A stretch of 64,000 nt of DNA. Origin: JADFGZ01 sp965222345 (GTDB lineage Bacteria > Acidobacteriota > Terriglobia > 2-12-FULL-54-10). Position 1 is the first letter of the stretch. The number at the start of each line of letters is the position of its first letter. The notes under the pieces are model-generated. The model ran no database searches. It was not told where the DNA came from and was given only the letters and a program-made list of their open reading frames with translations. Positions 1-8,811 of the stretch are shown piece after piece. The translations under genes were made by a program, and so were the position numbers. The stretch covers positions 248,001 to 312,000 of the forward strand of contig CBDCTS010000004.1 of NCBI GenBank assembly GCA_965222345.1. Direction: 5' to 3'.

Positions 1-469
1 TCCAGGTGGCCGGAAGCCGATCCAGTCGTAATTGGAATGTCCGCTCTTCGCCCGACGCTAGAGGCGCAGACCGGGGCCGCAACACTTCCTGGTCCACTTG
101 CAGGATAACCTGGCTCAGAACATCGTAAAAGAACAAACGGACCGCCAACTGCTGCACTACCTTCGATCCGTGGTTGGTGATTTTTCCGTCCAGATAAACG
201 ATCTCCTGACCCAGGAAGTTCGCCTCCGCGCTCATCCGCAAGTCTGTGAGGAGCACCTGTGAAGAGTAGGCGAGGGCATCTTCAGTAAGCGGCTGCAGGG
301 GCTCTGGGGCCTGCTGGCGGCTGCTCAGAAGAAAAATGACGGCCAGCACCACCGCTACAAATATCACCCCTACTAGTACCGGAACCGGGATGGAGGGATT
401 TCCTTTGCCGGGCGTACCCTGGCCGGGTGCAGTCGCGGGATCGGATGCAGGAACCGTATGGTCTGGCAT
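1..469 (-). CDS. membrane-anchored hypothetical protein, 3' part outside window
   Basis: Reading the minus strand from an ATG at 469 gives an open frame that runs off the window start (about 156 codons visible). A Pro/Gly-rich N-terminus of about 27 residues is followed by one strongly hydrophobic segment (residues 28-48) and then a soluble beta-rich domain that contains LTDLRMSAEANFLGQEIVYL. This layout is typical of small anchored proteins with an FxLYD/DUF2393-like domain, common in Acidobacteriota; the family name is an inference. The ATG lies one base after the pcrA stop codon, so the two genes are probably co-transcribed and translationally coupled. No catalytic motif is visible. Confidence 0.6.
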   Translation of the reverse strand, partial: MPDHTVPASDPATAPGQGTPGKGNPSIPVPVLVGVIFVAVVLAVIFLLSSRQQAPEPLQPLTEDALAYSSQVLLTDLRMSAEANFLGQEIVYLDGKITNHGSKVVQQLAVRLFFYDVLSQVILQVDQEVLRPRSAPLASGEERTFQLRLDRLPATW

Positions 470-470
470 A

Positions 471-2723
471 CTACATCCGCTCCAGTCCGGCATATCTCTC
501 CACCAACTTCTTCAAGCCACTGCCGGGAAAACTAACGGTCAATTTCGTGTCCTCCCCCTCTCCCTCGCGCTGCACCACGGTGCCATAACCGTACTTCGGA
601 TGGCGCACCCGGCTTCCGGGCACTAACCCGGAGAGCCTGCTCCTCTCCCTGGAAACAGCAGACTTCGGCTTTCTTCCTGATCCGAAAAACCGCTGGGCGT
701 TTCCGAGCGAGTATTGCTGCAAAGCTGCTCCCTCCAACTCGGAAGGTTCGTACTCATAAACGCGCTCTATGCCAGTCGATGCGCCGGATGAGGAAACTGA
801 AGCAGGGGACAAATCCTCCAGCAAGTGTTCCGGGATCTCGCTCAAAAACCGCGAAGGCATGGACAACTCCGGCATCTGGTTCCCGTAGCGCCGCCGATAT
901 TCGGCACGGGTGAGTATCAGGATATCCTGCGCGCGCGTCATCCCTACGTAGCAGAGACGGCGTTCCTCCTCCAAGGCATGCTCGCTCGGAAGGGAGCGGT
1001 TATGCGGCAATAGCCCCTCTTCCATCCCTCCCAAAAAGACTGCCGGAAACTCCAGCCCTTTGGCGCTATGGAGCGTCATTAGAGTAATCAGAGCCTCTTC
1101 ATCAAACCCGTCAGTATCGCTGACCAGGGCGGCGTGGTCCAGAAATTCCGCCAGGCTCTCGCCGCGCTCCTTGCTGTCGGTAGCGGCGTTGAGCAATTCC
1201 TGAATATTTTCAATCCGTCCGTAAGCTTCCGGCGTTCCTTCCTTTTCGAGCAGCTCTATATAATGAGTGCGCTCGATAAGGGTTCGCAGCATCTCCGGAA
1301 CATCCTCTTCGGAGACTGCTCCGTGCAGTTCTTCCATCATGCCGTGGAAAGCTCGTAGTGCTGCATGAGCGCGAGCCGGAAAGACCTTTTCTTCGACCGC
1401 CCGTCGCAGCCCGTCCCAAAAAGAGAGGCCATTTTCGAGAGCAAATTCCTCCAGCTTCCGAACCGTCTTCTGCCCGATGCCCCGCGGAGGGGAATTGATG
1501 ATGCGCAACAGGCTGACCGAGTTCTGCGGGTTGGCGGCGGCTTTCAAGTAAGCCAGCAGATCCTTGATTTCGGCGCGCTCGTAAAAGCTGATGCCTCCCA
1601 CCACACTGTAGGTCAGCCCGTATCGGCGCAGCGCCTCCTCATAGAGCCGCGACTGTGCGTTGGTGCGGTACAGAATGGCAATCTTTTCGCCGGGCTGCTC
1701 GTGCTGGCGCTTGGCGATCCAGTCTGCGACAAACAAACTTTCATTCTCACCGTCCGACCCCTCGTAAAAGCCGATTTTCTGTCCTCCGCTTCTCACCGTC
1801 CAAAGCGTCTTCCCTTTACGATATTTATTGTTGCCGACCACGGCCGCGGCCGCATCCAGAATATGCTGCGTGGAGCGGTAATTCTGCTCCAGGCGAATGA
1901 TGTGGGCCTGGGAATAGTCCTTCTCAAACTCCACAATGTTGCGGATGTCGGCGCCCCGCCAGGAATAAATCGACTGATCTTCGTCGCCGACCACGCACAG
2001 GTTCTGCTGCTTCTGGGTCAGCAGCCGCACCAACTCGTACTGCGAACGGTTGGTGTCCTGATATTCATCCACCAGAATGTAGCGATAGCGCTCGTTATAT
2101 TTCAGCGCCGCTTCGGCATCCTCCGCCAACAGCCGCACGGCCTCCAGCAGCAGATCGTCAAAATCCACCGCATTGGCCTGTTTCAGGGCCTTGGTATAGA
2201 GGCCATAGACGACGGCTACTTTTTCGGCCAGCGGATCGGTTGCTGCTGCAAAGAATTCTTCCGGGCTGCGGCTGTGATTCTTGGCGTAACTGATGCGGGA
2301 GAGTACGCCGCGAGGCTGCAGCTCCCGGTCGGAAAGACCCAGGTGTCGCAAGCATGCCTTCACCACTGCCAATTGGTCGGCTTCGTCATAGATGGAAAAG
2401 TCACGCCTCAACCCAATGCGGGAACCGTCCTGGCGAAGCAGCCGCACGCAAAAGGAATGGAAGGTGGATATCCAGGCCTGTGCCACTCTCGGCGTCTGCA
2501 CCAGACGCTGGACGCGGCCACGCATCTCCTGGGCGGCTTTATTGGTAAAAGTGACCGCCAGCAGGCGTTCGGGAAGTATGCCGCAATAGTCGATCAGGTA
2601 GGCAATGCGGTAGGTAATCACCCGCGTCTTGCCACTCCCCGCCCCTGCCAGGATCAGAAGAGGACCTTCGATCGCCTCCACCGCCTCCCGCTGCTGGGGA
2701 TTCAGTTGGTCGAGTATGTTCAT
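471..2723 (-). CDS. pcrA: ATP-dependent DNA helicase PcrA/UvrD (SF1A)
   Basis: A 750-residue superfamily 1A 3'-5' helicase used in nucleotide excision repair, replication restart and removal of recombinase filaments. Visible motifs are Walker A GAGSGKT (27-33), motif II VDEYQDT (218-224), motif III GDEDQSIYSWRGA (246-258) and QNYRS. The C-terminal 50 residues form the small basic Tudor-like tail (VRHPKYGYGTVV) that in PcrA contacts RNA polymerase. Length and tail fit PcrA better than Rep. The start ATG gives the canonical N-terminus MNILDQLNPQQREAV, and a good sigma70-type promoter lies just upstream. A 462-codon plus-strand frame across it is an antisense shadow. Confidence 0.97.
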   Translation of the reverse strand: MNILDQLNPQQREAVEAIEGPLLILAGAGSGKTRVITYRIAYLIDYCGILPERLLAVTFTNKAAQEMRGRVQRLVQTPRVAQAWISTFHSFCVRLLRQDGSRIGLRRDFSIYDEADQLAVVKACLRHLGLSDRELQPRGVLSRISYAKNHSRSPEEFFAAATDPLAEKVAVVYGLYTKALKQANAVDFDDLLLEAVRLLAEDAEAALKYNERYRYILVDEYQDTNRSQYELVRLLTQKQQNLCVVGDEDQSIYSWRGADIRNIVEFEKDYSQAHIIRLEQNYRSTQHILDAAAAVVGNNKYRKGKTLWTVRSGGQKIGFYEGSDGENESLFVADWIAKRQHEQPGEKIAILYRTNAQSRLYEEALRRYGLTYSVVGGISFYERAEIKDLLAYLKAAANPQNSVSLLRIINSPPRGIGQKTVRKLEEFALENGLSFWDGLRRAVEEKVFPARAHAALRAFHGMMEELHGAVSEEDVPEMLRTLIERTHYIELLEKEGTPEAYGRIENIQELLNAATDSKERGESLAEFLDHAALVSDTDGFDEEALITLMTLHSAKGLEFPAVFLGGMEEGLLPHNRSLPSEHALEEERRLCYVGMTRAQDILILTRAEYRRRYGNQMPELSMPSRFLSEIPEHLLEDLSPASVSSSGASTGIERVYEYEPSELEGAALQQYSLGNAQRFFGSGRKPKSAVSRERSRLSGLVPGSRVRHPKYGYGTVVQREGEGEDTKLTVSFPGSGLKKLVERYAGLERM

Positions 2724-2746
2724 CGGTTCAGCAATCTTCCTAGTAC

Positions 2747-2775
2747 ATTCTAAACTGCAATCAACGCCGTCACAA
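2747..2775 (-). promoter_or_regulatory. putative sigma70 promoter of pcrA
   Basis: On the minus strand, TTGTGA (2770-2775) and TAGAAT (2747-2752) are separated by exactly 17 bases, ending about 23 bases before the pcrA start codon. This is read directly from sequence; activity is inferred. Confidence 0.5.
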
Positions 2776-2818
2776 AATCCTGCGCGATGCGCTGTACGCC
2801 GGGGCAGCCTGCTCCCCT

Positions 2819-3241
2819 TTAAATATCAAAGTAAACCACCGCCTCCCATCCCTCCCCGGTCTCGCGAACCGAAAGCTGGTGATAGGTAACGGCCTTGACG
2901 GCAACGGTACGAGGGTACAGCGCGGGGTCGCGTCGTTCCCCCAGACCTTCCCCTTCGATTGCATTGTCGCCCAGCTTCTGAACCCGGAATTCCCGAAAGA
3001 CCCAGCCCTCCGCATCCATGAAAAAGAGAATTTCACTGAGCCAGTTCACGAGCAGAGATTCATGGTCCGAGCCCCGGGCAGTTAGAGCAATGCTTTCCGC
3101 AGGGCCGTCATCCTGTGGTTCCAGGGCGATGGCCACCAGACCATGGCCCGCATTCACGAACAGGTCCATTAACGTCCGGCCAAATACTCTCAGTCCAATG
3201 TCGGCGGGGTGTTCCAGAATTTCAAAGGAAGGCTTGCACAC
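2819..3241 (-). CDS. archease
   Basis: A 140-residue archease, a small metal-binding protein that activates the RtcB-type RNA ligase (guanylylation and multiple turnover). The family signature HPADIGLRVFGRTLMDLF is at residues 11-28 with the conserved Asp, LVNWLSEILFFMDAEG in the middle, and the typical short C-terminus ending YFDI. The frame opens with GTG, preceded by an AAGGG-type ribosome site. No rtcB gene lies in this window, so the partner must be elsewhere. It sits between pcrA and a YmdB-type phosphodiesterase on the same strand. Confidence 0.88.
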   Translation of the reverse strand: MCKPSFEILEHPADIGLRVFGRTLMDLFVNAGHGLVAIALEPQDDGPAESIALTARGSDHESLLVNWLSEILFFMDAEGWVFREFRVQKLGDNAIEGEGLGERRDPALYPRTVAVKAVTYHQLSVRETGEGWEAVVYFDI

Positions 3242-3359
3242 AGGCGGCCCTTTGCGTCGCGGCAGAACTGGGCATGGCCGGAAATGAATCGAGCCAAGGC
3301 TTGATCCTGCAGAACCATAAATTCACTGCATAATCATCGCAGAGGCATTCACCGGACAT

Positions 3360-4139
3360 TCAATCACCGCACAACTGAAGGCGTTCGATACTCAAGGCGC
3401 GTCCCGAGCCGGGGTCTGCCCGAATGAAGACAGCCGCTAACCGGGCATCATTTTCAGCCGCTTCAAAACGGGTTGGTATCTGGGTCAGGAAGCGCTGCAA
3501 GATGCCTTCCTTGACAACACCGATGACGGAGTCATGAGGGCCGGTCATGCCCACGTCGGTGATGTAGGCGGTGCCGCTCGGCAGCACCCTTTCGTCCGCC
3601 GTGGTGACGTGCGTGTGCGTCCCGACGACCGCTGTGGCGCGACCGTCCAGATACCATCCCATAGCCAGCTTTTCCGAAGTGGCCTCGGCGTGCATGTCCA
3701 CGATTCTGATTTTGCAGGATGGCGGCAACTTTTCCATCTCGCGGTCCGCGGTGCGGAAGGGACAGTCGGTGGTAGCCATGAAAACCCGGCCCTGCAAATT
3801 CACGACGGCGTACTCGACGCCACCCCGCGTGGTCCCCTGATAGGCGCCTTGGCCAAGCCCGGCAGGATAGTTGGCAGGGCGCAGAAGGCGGGGCTGTTGG
3901 GGAATATACTTCAGAATTTCCTTTCGGTCCCAGATGTGGTTGCCGCTGGTAAGCACATCGATGCCCAAGGCAAGCAACTCTTCGGTCAGGCGGGGAGTGA
4001 TACCGAAACCGGAAGCGGCATTTTCGCCGTTCGCAATTACCAAGTCAACGCCGCGGCTGCTGACCAGATCGGCAAGATGATTGGCTAGTAGCTTCCGTCC
4101 CGGCCTGCCAAAAATGTCGCCAATAAAAAGGATGTTCAT
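3360..4139 (-). CDS. ymdB: YmdB family metallophosphoesterase (TIGR00282)
   Basis: A 259-residue calcineurin-like metallophosphoesterase of the YmdB family, dimetal enzymes that hydrolyse 2',3'-cyclic nucleotides in the few members studied. Metal-ligand motifs are clear: GDIFG (Asp8), NGENAASG (Glu39, Asn40), SGNHIWD (Asn67, His68) and GTHTHV near the C-terminal third. The length matches the family. In many bacteria the gene follows rny (RNase Y); rny is not seen here. Upstream on the same strand are the 6S RNA and zapA. Confidence 0.93.
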   Translation of the reverse strand: MNILFIGDIFGRPGRKLLANHLADLVSSRGVDLVIANGENAASGFGITPRLTEELLALGIDVLTSGNHIWDRKEILKYIPQQPRLLRPANYPAGLGQGAYQGTTRGGVEYAVVNLQGRVFMATTDCPFRTADREMEKLPPSCKIRIVDMHAEATSEKLAMGWYLDGRATAVVGTHTHVTTADERVLPSGTAYITDVGMTGPHDSVIGVVKEGILQRFLTQIPTRFEAAENDARLAAVFIRADPGSGRALSIERLQLCGD

Positions 4140-4273
4140 TTCGCCGGCGCCTTCCGATCAATCCCTGACCCCATTCGCCTTTCCGAATACCGGGAACCAA
4201 GCACTGGTTTTTCACCAGACCGGCGCCTCTCTGGTTCAATTTGGATAAACGGCGAAGGGAGAGCTAAAAAGGA

Positions 4274-4479
4274 ATGTGAGCAGACCGCTTGGCCGTGTGT
4301 GGGCTATTTTTGAACCCGCATAATACGGGCGGAAGCCCAATGTATTCCTTTAGGCTTCTCTGCCCTTCCGCGCCATCGCGGTTCAACAGAGCCTGCACAC
4401 CGGAATGCCAATCGAACCCCCATTTCAAAAGTGTTAGCTCAAAAATAGTGCACAACCACAAGCCTCGCAGTGCTGCTCC
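4274..4479 (-). ncRNA. ssrS: 6S RNA (RNA polymerase-binding regulatory RNA)
   Basis: The roughly 205-nt transcript expected from the TATAAT box at 4486-4491 folds as a 6S RNA. The 5' and 3' arms pair over a long interrupted stem: GAGCAG with CTGCTC, GCTTG with CAAGC, GTGTG-like with CACAC, and the ten-base CTATTTTTGA with TCAAAAATAG. The middle is an open bubble. The apical arm is closed by GGCTCTG/CAGAGAAGCC with an inner CCGCG-ATGG-CGCGG hairpin. The segment GAGAAGCCTAAA resembles GAGAAGCCTTAAA of E. coli 6S RNA. Its place downstream of zapA matches the E. coli order. 6S RNA sequesters housekeeping RNA polymerase in stationary phase. Ends are approximate. Confidence 0.8.
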
Positions 4480-4485
4480 AGTCAT

Positions 4486-4516
4486 ATTATATCCCGGTTC
4501 CCCCGCCGCCGCTCAA
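4486..4516 (-). promoter_or_regulatory. putative promoter of the 6S RNA
   Basis: A perfect minus-strand TATAAT lies at 4486-4491, placing +1 near G4479, exactly where the closing stem begins. A weak TTGAGC at 4511-4516 is 19 bases upstream, so the -35 element is uncertain. Confidence 0.5.
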
Positions 4517-4682
4517 CAATTGAAAACTGCCGGCAGTGGAGCGCCAGCCCCGTCTCATTCCGATCGGCGAACTTCCCCGCATGTCCGCTTTTCTGCGCGG
4601 GAGGGAGCGGAAGGCGCCGCATGGTGAGGCACGGCACAGGTTTTGTCCGGCAATCCGTGCGGCGGATGCAGTGAAGGCGGCG

Positions 4683-4982
4683 CTAAGGCACTTTTCGGGC
4701 AGCGATGTCGAGCGCCTGCTGGAACTCAATACTCTTCTCGGAGACCGCCCCGCTTAACTTTTGGTATCGCTCCGCAAGCCGTTTGCATTCGTCGGCGAAA
4801 TGCAGGGCAGCCAAGACGGCCAGCTCGAGCGAATCGATGGTTTGGGTCTTCTCCGCAATCAAACGCATTTTCTCGTCCACCAGTTTTGCCAGCTGACGCG
4901 CGTACTTTTCCTCCGACTCGGAGCGCAGCAAATACAAGCGGTCGTAAATTTCAACGCGAACTTCTTGCGGTCGGCCGGCCAA
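4683..4982 (-). CDS. zapA: cell division protein ZapA
   Basis: A 99-residue ZapA family protein, which binds FtsZ and promotes bundling of protofilaments at the division ring. The N-terminal half holds the short beta-alpha ZapA head (VEIYDRLYLLRSESEEKYARQ), followed by a long amphipathic helix (residues 30-95) for tetramerisation. It is 51 bases downstream of a coiled-coil gene resembling ZapB in size, and the pair follows pheT, an order frequent in Acidobacteriota and Firmicutes. About 200 bases downstream is the 6S RNA; the stretch 4492-4682 between them shows no other gene. Confidence 0.88.
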   Translation of the reverse strand: MAGRPQEVRVEIYDRLYLLRSESEEKYARQLAKLVDEKMRLIAEKTQTIDSLELAVLAALHFADECKRLAERYQKLSGAVSEKSIEFQQALDIAARKVP

Positions 4983-5033
4983 TACTCCTCCTCTGAGATC
5001 AGTTGAGAAAAGCTGTACCGATTACGCACCGGA

Positions 5034-5306
5034 TTACTCGTGGGACAATGAATCCAGCTGGAGTAAGAGTTTCTGAATACGACCCTGAACCGTTTCCCGT
5101 TCCTTTTCCAGTCGGTTCAACCGATCCTCCAATAACCGGACCGCTTCGTCTTGTCCGTCAATCGAGGCCCGCAAGCGGGCGTTTTCCTCGGCCAGATCCT
5201 TTTTCTCGGCTTGTGTTGTTTTAAGCAACTCGATGGTCTGATTGATTTTTTCTTCCAGGCCAAGCAATTGCTCCAGACCGTCCGTCTGCAAAGAAGTCTC
5301 TTGCAT
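5034..5306 (-). CDS. small coiled-coil protein, ZapB-like
   Basis: From the ATG at 5306 (preceded by GGAAAAGGAAAC) the protein has 90 residues, almost all one heptad-patterned helix rich in Glu, Lys, Leu and Gln. A longer frame opens at 5336 but adds a basic, unconvincing N-terminus. Size, coiled-coil character and position directly before zapA suggest a ZapB-like or FtsB-like division accessory protein. Sequence alone cannot separate these, because coiled coils converge. Probably co-transcribed with pheST and zapA. Confidence 0.65.
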   Translation of the reverse strand: MQETSLQTDGLEQLLGLEEKINQTIELLKTTQAEKKDLAEENARLRASIDGQDEAVRLLEDRLNRLEKERETVQGRIQKLLLQLDSLSHE

Positions 5307-5450
5307 ACTTTGTTTCCTTTTCCTTCCTCTGTGCAAACACGCAGCCTGGCGGCCCGACCCGCCTGCCCAGCCCTCTGCTGGAGCCGTTTCGTGCTGACAG
5401 GTTAAAGATTGCCGTGCGGCGCGTTCCCGGGAAGCCGCGGGCGGCGGTTC

Positions 5451-7523
5451 TTACATTCGGATTTGGGCTCCCAGCTTCCGTTCCAGACACTCCATTACCT
5501 GAGCGCTGTATCCGGCCAGCTCCGTTTCCGTCAGAGTAGTGCTCTGGCTTTGCAAAACGAGCCTGAGCAAAAGACTGTAGCTTCCCGGCGGAACCGGAGT
5601 GCCGCGAAAAATTTCTACCGGTGTTATAGCCACTAGCTCCGGAATGCCTAGAGAAGCTATGGCTCCCCGCACTGACTCAAACCGCGTGTCCTCCGGCAAC
5701 AAAATCGAAAAATCCCGTTCCACCGCCGGGTAGCGAGAAACCGCTTGTGCTCGCGGAAAACGGAGATTGCGGGCATAGAGGGCATCCAGCGACAGCTCGC
5801 CCACATAGACCGGCTGGCGGAATTTCCATCGCGCAGCGACTTCTGGATGCAACTCTCCCAGCCAGCCTGCCGCTTGATTCTCCAACAGTAATCGAGCACT
5901 GCGGTCGGAACGATAATAACTCGGAACATCCTTGATATCAATATGATAAGCAGATTTTTCAAACAATTCGATTAATTGTTCCAAGTCACCCTTCAGGTCG
6001 AGAATATCCAATTTCTTCCCATTCCACCTTCCGCCGTCCTGCCGCAGACAAGCCTCCAAACGGTCTCCGGTACCCGCAAGGGCCAACATCAGTGGCTCAC
6101 CGTAACCGTTCCGATCGCGACGGTAAATGCTGCCCGCCTCAAAAAGCCGGACCGTCTCGCGGCCCCGGTTTAGATTCCACTGTAAGGCCGAGAGCAGGCC
6201 GGGAACAAGGCTGGGTCTCAGGATGCAAGCCTCCTCGCTGAGAGGATTGACGACGGGCACTGGCGCCGAGGAACCAAATGCCTCTGCCACCCGGTTGGTC
6301 AAGGTAAATGAGATGATCTCATCGTAACCCAATCCCACCAGCAGGCTTCGTACGCGCTCCTCTTTGGAGGCCCGAGGAGCTTTCCGCGCTGCCTGCCCGG
6401 CCATGGCAGGCAATCGTGCCGGAAATTTGTCATAACCGTACTGCCGTGCGACTTCCTCGACCAGGTCGATCTCCCGGGTCACATCCAGCCGATAGGCCGG
6501 TGCGGTGCAGGTCCATCCCTGCTGGTTTTTGGCTTTGGGAGAGAAACCCAGCCGGGAAAGGATTTTTTTTACCTCGGCAACCGGCGGCTCCATGCCCAGA
6601 TGACGCGTTAATTCCGTGCGTCGAAGAAGAATGGGCTTGCAGATTCTCTTCCGCGGATATGCGTCAATCACACTTGGATCTGCCTTGGCGTTACCGGCAA
6701 GTTGTCGGATCAGTTCGGCACAACGATTGATCGCCGGCACCGTAGCGTCAATGTCGGCGCCTCGTTCGAACCGATAGGAAGCCTCCGACCGTAAACCCTG
6801 TCGTTTGGATGTGCAGCGCACTGCGACCGGCTCAAACCAGGCGCTTTCCAACAGGACGTTGGTGGTGCTAGGAGAAATTTCGGTATCCAGGCCACCCATC
6901 ACCCCGGCCAGCGCAACCGGGCGGCTGCCGTCTGTGATGACAAGGTCCTCGGGGGTGAGCCGCCGCTCAACTCCGTCGAGCGTCGTCAACTGCTCGCCGG
7001 GACTGGCCCGGCGAACGATAATCTTGCCTCCCTCCAGGCGGTCCAGGTCAAAGGCATGCAACGGGTGCCCGTACTCCATCAAGACATAATTGGTGATGTC
7101 GGCCACGTTGTTAATCGAGCGGATTCCCACCAGACCCAAACGCCTTGCAAGCCAGGTTGGAGAATCGCCAACTTCGACGTCATGGATGAGCCGGGCCGAA
7201 TACCGCTTGCACAGGTCGGGCGCCTCAATCCGCACTACATCTTCCTCAGAGGAGCCCTTGCGGCCCGTCTGCGATTCCCCCGCTCCAGCCTTGCCGAAGG
7301 CGGTAAGCGGCTTGCCGTACAGCGCGCTCAACTCCCGTGCCACGCCATAGTGGCTCAGGCAATCGGGGCGATTCGTGGTGACGTCCAGGTCCAGGACGGT
7401 TTCGTCCTGTTCGTCGTTGACCGCGTCCACAGCCAAGCCCAGCAGAGTCAAATCATTGGCTAGCCGCCGGACATCGGAGGGAAGAGAAACGAATTCTTGC
7501 AGCCAGGAAAGAAGAATTTTCAT
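5451..7523 (-). CDS. pheT: phenylalanine--tRNA ligase beta subunit, short form
   Basis: The beta subunit of the (alpha-beta)2 phenylalanyl-tRNA synthetase, 690 residues. The B1 start (MKILLSWLQEFVSLP) runs within about 45 residues into DLDVTTNRPDCLSHYGVARE, which in E. coli lies after the roughly 110-residue EMAP/OB tRNA-binding domain; that domain is therefore absent. The B3/B4 editing domain, the B5 region, the catalytic-like core and the C-terminal ferredoxin-fold anticodon-binding domain (about residues 595-690, SRYPAVERDFSILLPED) are present. Short PheT proteins are known from several phyla. It lies 57 bases after pheS in the thrS-infC-rpmI-rplT-pheST block. Confidence 0.96.
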   Translation of the reverse strand: MKILLSWLQEFVSLPSDVRRLANDLTLLGLAVDAVNDEQDETVLDLDVTTNRPDCLSHYGVARELSALYGKPLTAFGKAGAGESQTGRKGSSEEDVVRIEAPDLCKRYSARLIHDVEVGDSPTWLARRLGLVGIRSINNVADITNYVLMEYGHPLHAFDLDRLEGGKIIVRRASPGEQLTTLDGVERRLTPEDLVITDGSRPVALAGVMGGLDTEISPSTTNVLLESAWFEPVAVRCTSKRQGLRSEASYRFERGADIDATVPAINRCAELIRQLAGNAKADPSVIDAYPRKRICKPILLRRTELTRHLGMEPPVAEVKKILSRLGFSPKAKNQQGWTCTAPAYRLDVTREIDLVEEVARQYGYDKFPARLPAMAGQAARKAPRASKEERVRSLLVGLGYDEIISFTLTNRVAEAFGSSAPVPVVNPLSEEACILRPSLVPGLLSALQWNLNRGRETVRLFEAGSIYRRDRNGYGEPLMLALAGTGDRLEACLRQDGGRWNGKKLDILDLKGDLEQLIELFEKSAYHIDIKDVPSYYRSDRSARLLLENQAAGWLGELHPEVAARWKFRQPVYVGELSLDALYARNLRFPRAQAVSRYPAVERDFSILLPEDTRFESVRGAIASLGIPELVAITPVEIFRGTPVPPGSYSLLLRLVLQSQSTTLTETELAGYSAQVMECLERKLGAQIRM

Positions 7524-7580
7524 TCTACTGGGATCGCAACGGCGGCTGATGCTGCCGCCGGAGATGAAATATCCACCCCT

Positions 7581-8735
7581 TCAACGAAACTGACGCAAAA
7601 ATCTTACGTCGCCCTGAAAGAAAAGTTGAATGTCCGGAACCCCGTGCCGCAACATGGCCAGGCGTTCGATCCCCATGCCGAAGGCGAATCCGCTGTAGCG
7701 GGAAGCGTCATAGTGAACATAAGAATAAAGCGCCGGGTCCACCATCCCGCAGCCACCCAATTCAATCCAGCCGCTCCCTTTGCAAACACGGCATCCGGCC
7801 GCGCCCGAACCGCAAAACAGGCAGGAAATATCCACCTCGGCGCTTGGCTCGGTGAAGGGAAAGAAGCTGGGCCGGAAGCGAGTGTGAACCTCCGGCCCGA
7901 AAAAGGCCTTGAGTAAATAATCGAGCGTTCCCTTCAGGTCTGCAAATGTGATGTCGGTGTCCACCGCCAGGCCCTCCACCTGATGAAACATGGGGGAGTG
8001 CGTGGCGTCCGGCGTATCGTGGCGGTAGGCTCTGCCCGGAACAATGATCCGCAACGGCGGCGGCTGTCTTTCCATCACCCGGATTTGCACTGGCGAAGTG
8101 TGCGTCCTCAACACCGTCGCGGAGTCGATATAAAAAGTGTCTTGATCGTCCCGCGCCGGATGGTCCTCCGGGATGTTCAGCGCCTCAAAGTTGTAATAGG
8201 CGCTTTCGATATCCGGCCCCTCTTCCACCGAATACCCGAGGGCAAAAAAAATTTCGGTGATTTCGTCCATCACCTGCCGCAAGGGATGCCGCACCCCGGC
8301 CTCCCACCGGTTGCCTGGCAGGGTGATATCTATCGCTTTGGCAGGGGCCGACGATGTTTTCGCCGCTGCTGGTTCTGCCCGGGACTTCTTCACATCCGGA
8401 GCTGCCGGCGATGAAAGGGGAAGGTTGATACGCCGTTCGGCTTCATTCCGCAGAGCGTTCAGTCGCTCCCCGACCTGCCGTTTCAGCACGGTGGGCGCCG
8501 GGCGCAACCAGTTATCGGTGACCGAGCGGATGATCCCTTGTTTCCGCCCCAGCCAGCGTAGGCGGAGACTTTCCTGGCTTCCCTGCTCCAGCCGGGCAAG
8601 GTCTTCGGTAAGGCGGCGTTCGAGCCGGGCAAAAAGCGTTTGCAAACCGGCTGCGTCACTGACACCCAACTCTTTCAGGGTGCGCTCTGCTGCCTCAACA
8701 ATGTCGGAGGTAGTAGGAAGATCAGATGGTTCCAT
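7581..8735 (-). CDS. pheS: phenylalanine--tRNA ligase alpha subunit
   Basis: The catalytic alpha subunit, 384 residues. The N-terminal helical arm (1-100) contacts tRNA and is followed by a variable Ala/Pro/Lys-rich linker (about 108-132). The class II core has motif 2-like DATHSPMFHQVEGLAVD and motif 3 FGMGIERLAMLRHG. A Cys-rich insertion, CLFCGSG..CRVCKGSGW, has four cysteines that could bind zinc, as seen in Thermus-type enzymes. Located between rplT and pheT on the same strand. Confidence 0.97.
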   Translation of the reverse strand: MEPSDLPTTSDIVEAAERTLKELGVSDAAGLQTLFARLERRLTEDLARLEQGSQESLRLRWLGRKQGIIRSVTDNWLRPAPTVLKRQVGERLNALRNEAERRINLPLSSPAAPDVKKSRAEPAAAKTSSAPAKAIDITLPGNRWEAGVRHPLRQVMDEITEIFFALGYSVEEGPDIESAYYNFEALNIPEDHPARDDQDTFYIDSATVLRTHTSPVQIRVMERQPPPLRIIVPGRAYRHDTPDATHSPMFHQVEGLAVDTDITFADLKGTLDYLLKAFFGPEVHTRFRPSFFPFTEPSAEVDISCLFCGSGAAGCRVCKGSGWIELGGCGMVDPALYSYVHYDASRYSGFAFGMGIERLAMLRHGVPDIQLFFQGDVRFLRQFR

Positions 8736-8811
8736 TCACGCCCAGCTACGTGGCCACTCAGGAGATGTGGATGGGATTCCGGCCGTCAGGCCGCTACGGC
8801 TGGAAACTTTT

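Noticed and set aside
1365..2753. 462-codon plus-strand open frame
   Set aside because: Lies wholly antisense to pcrA, has no recognisable domain or ribosome site, and is explained by codon bias on the opposite strand.
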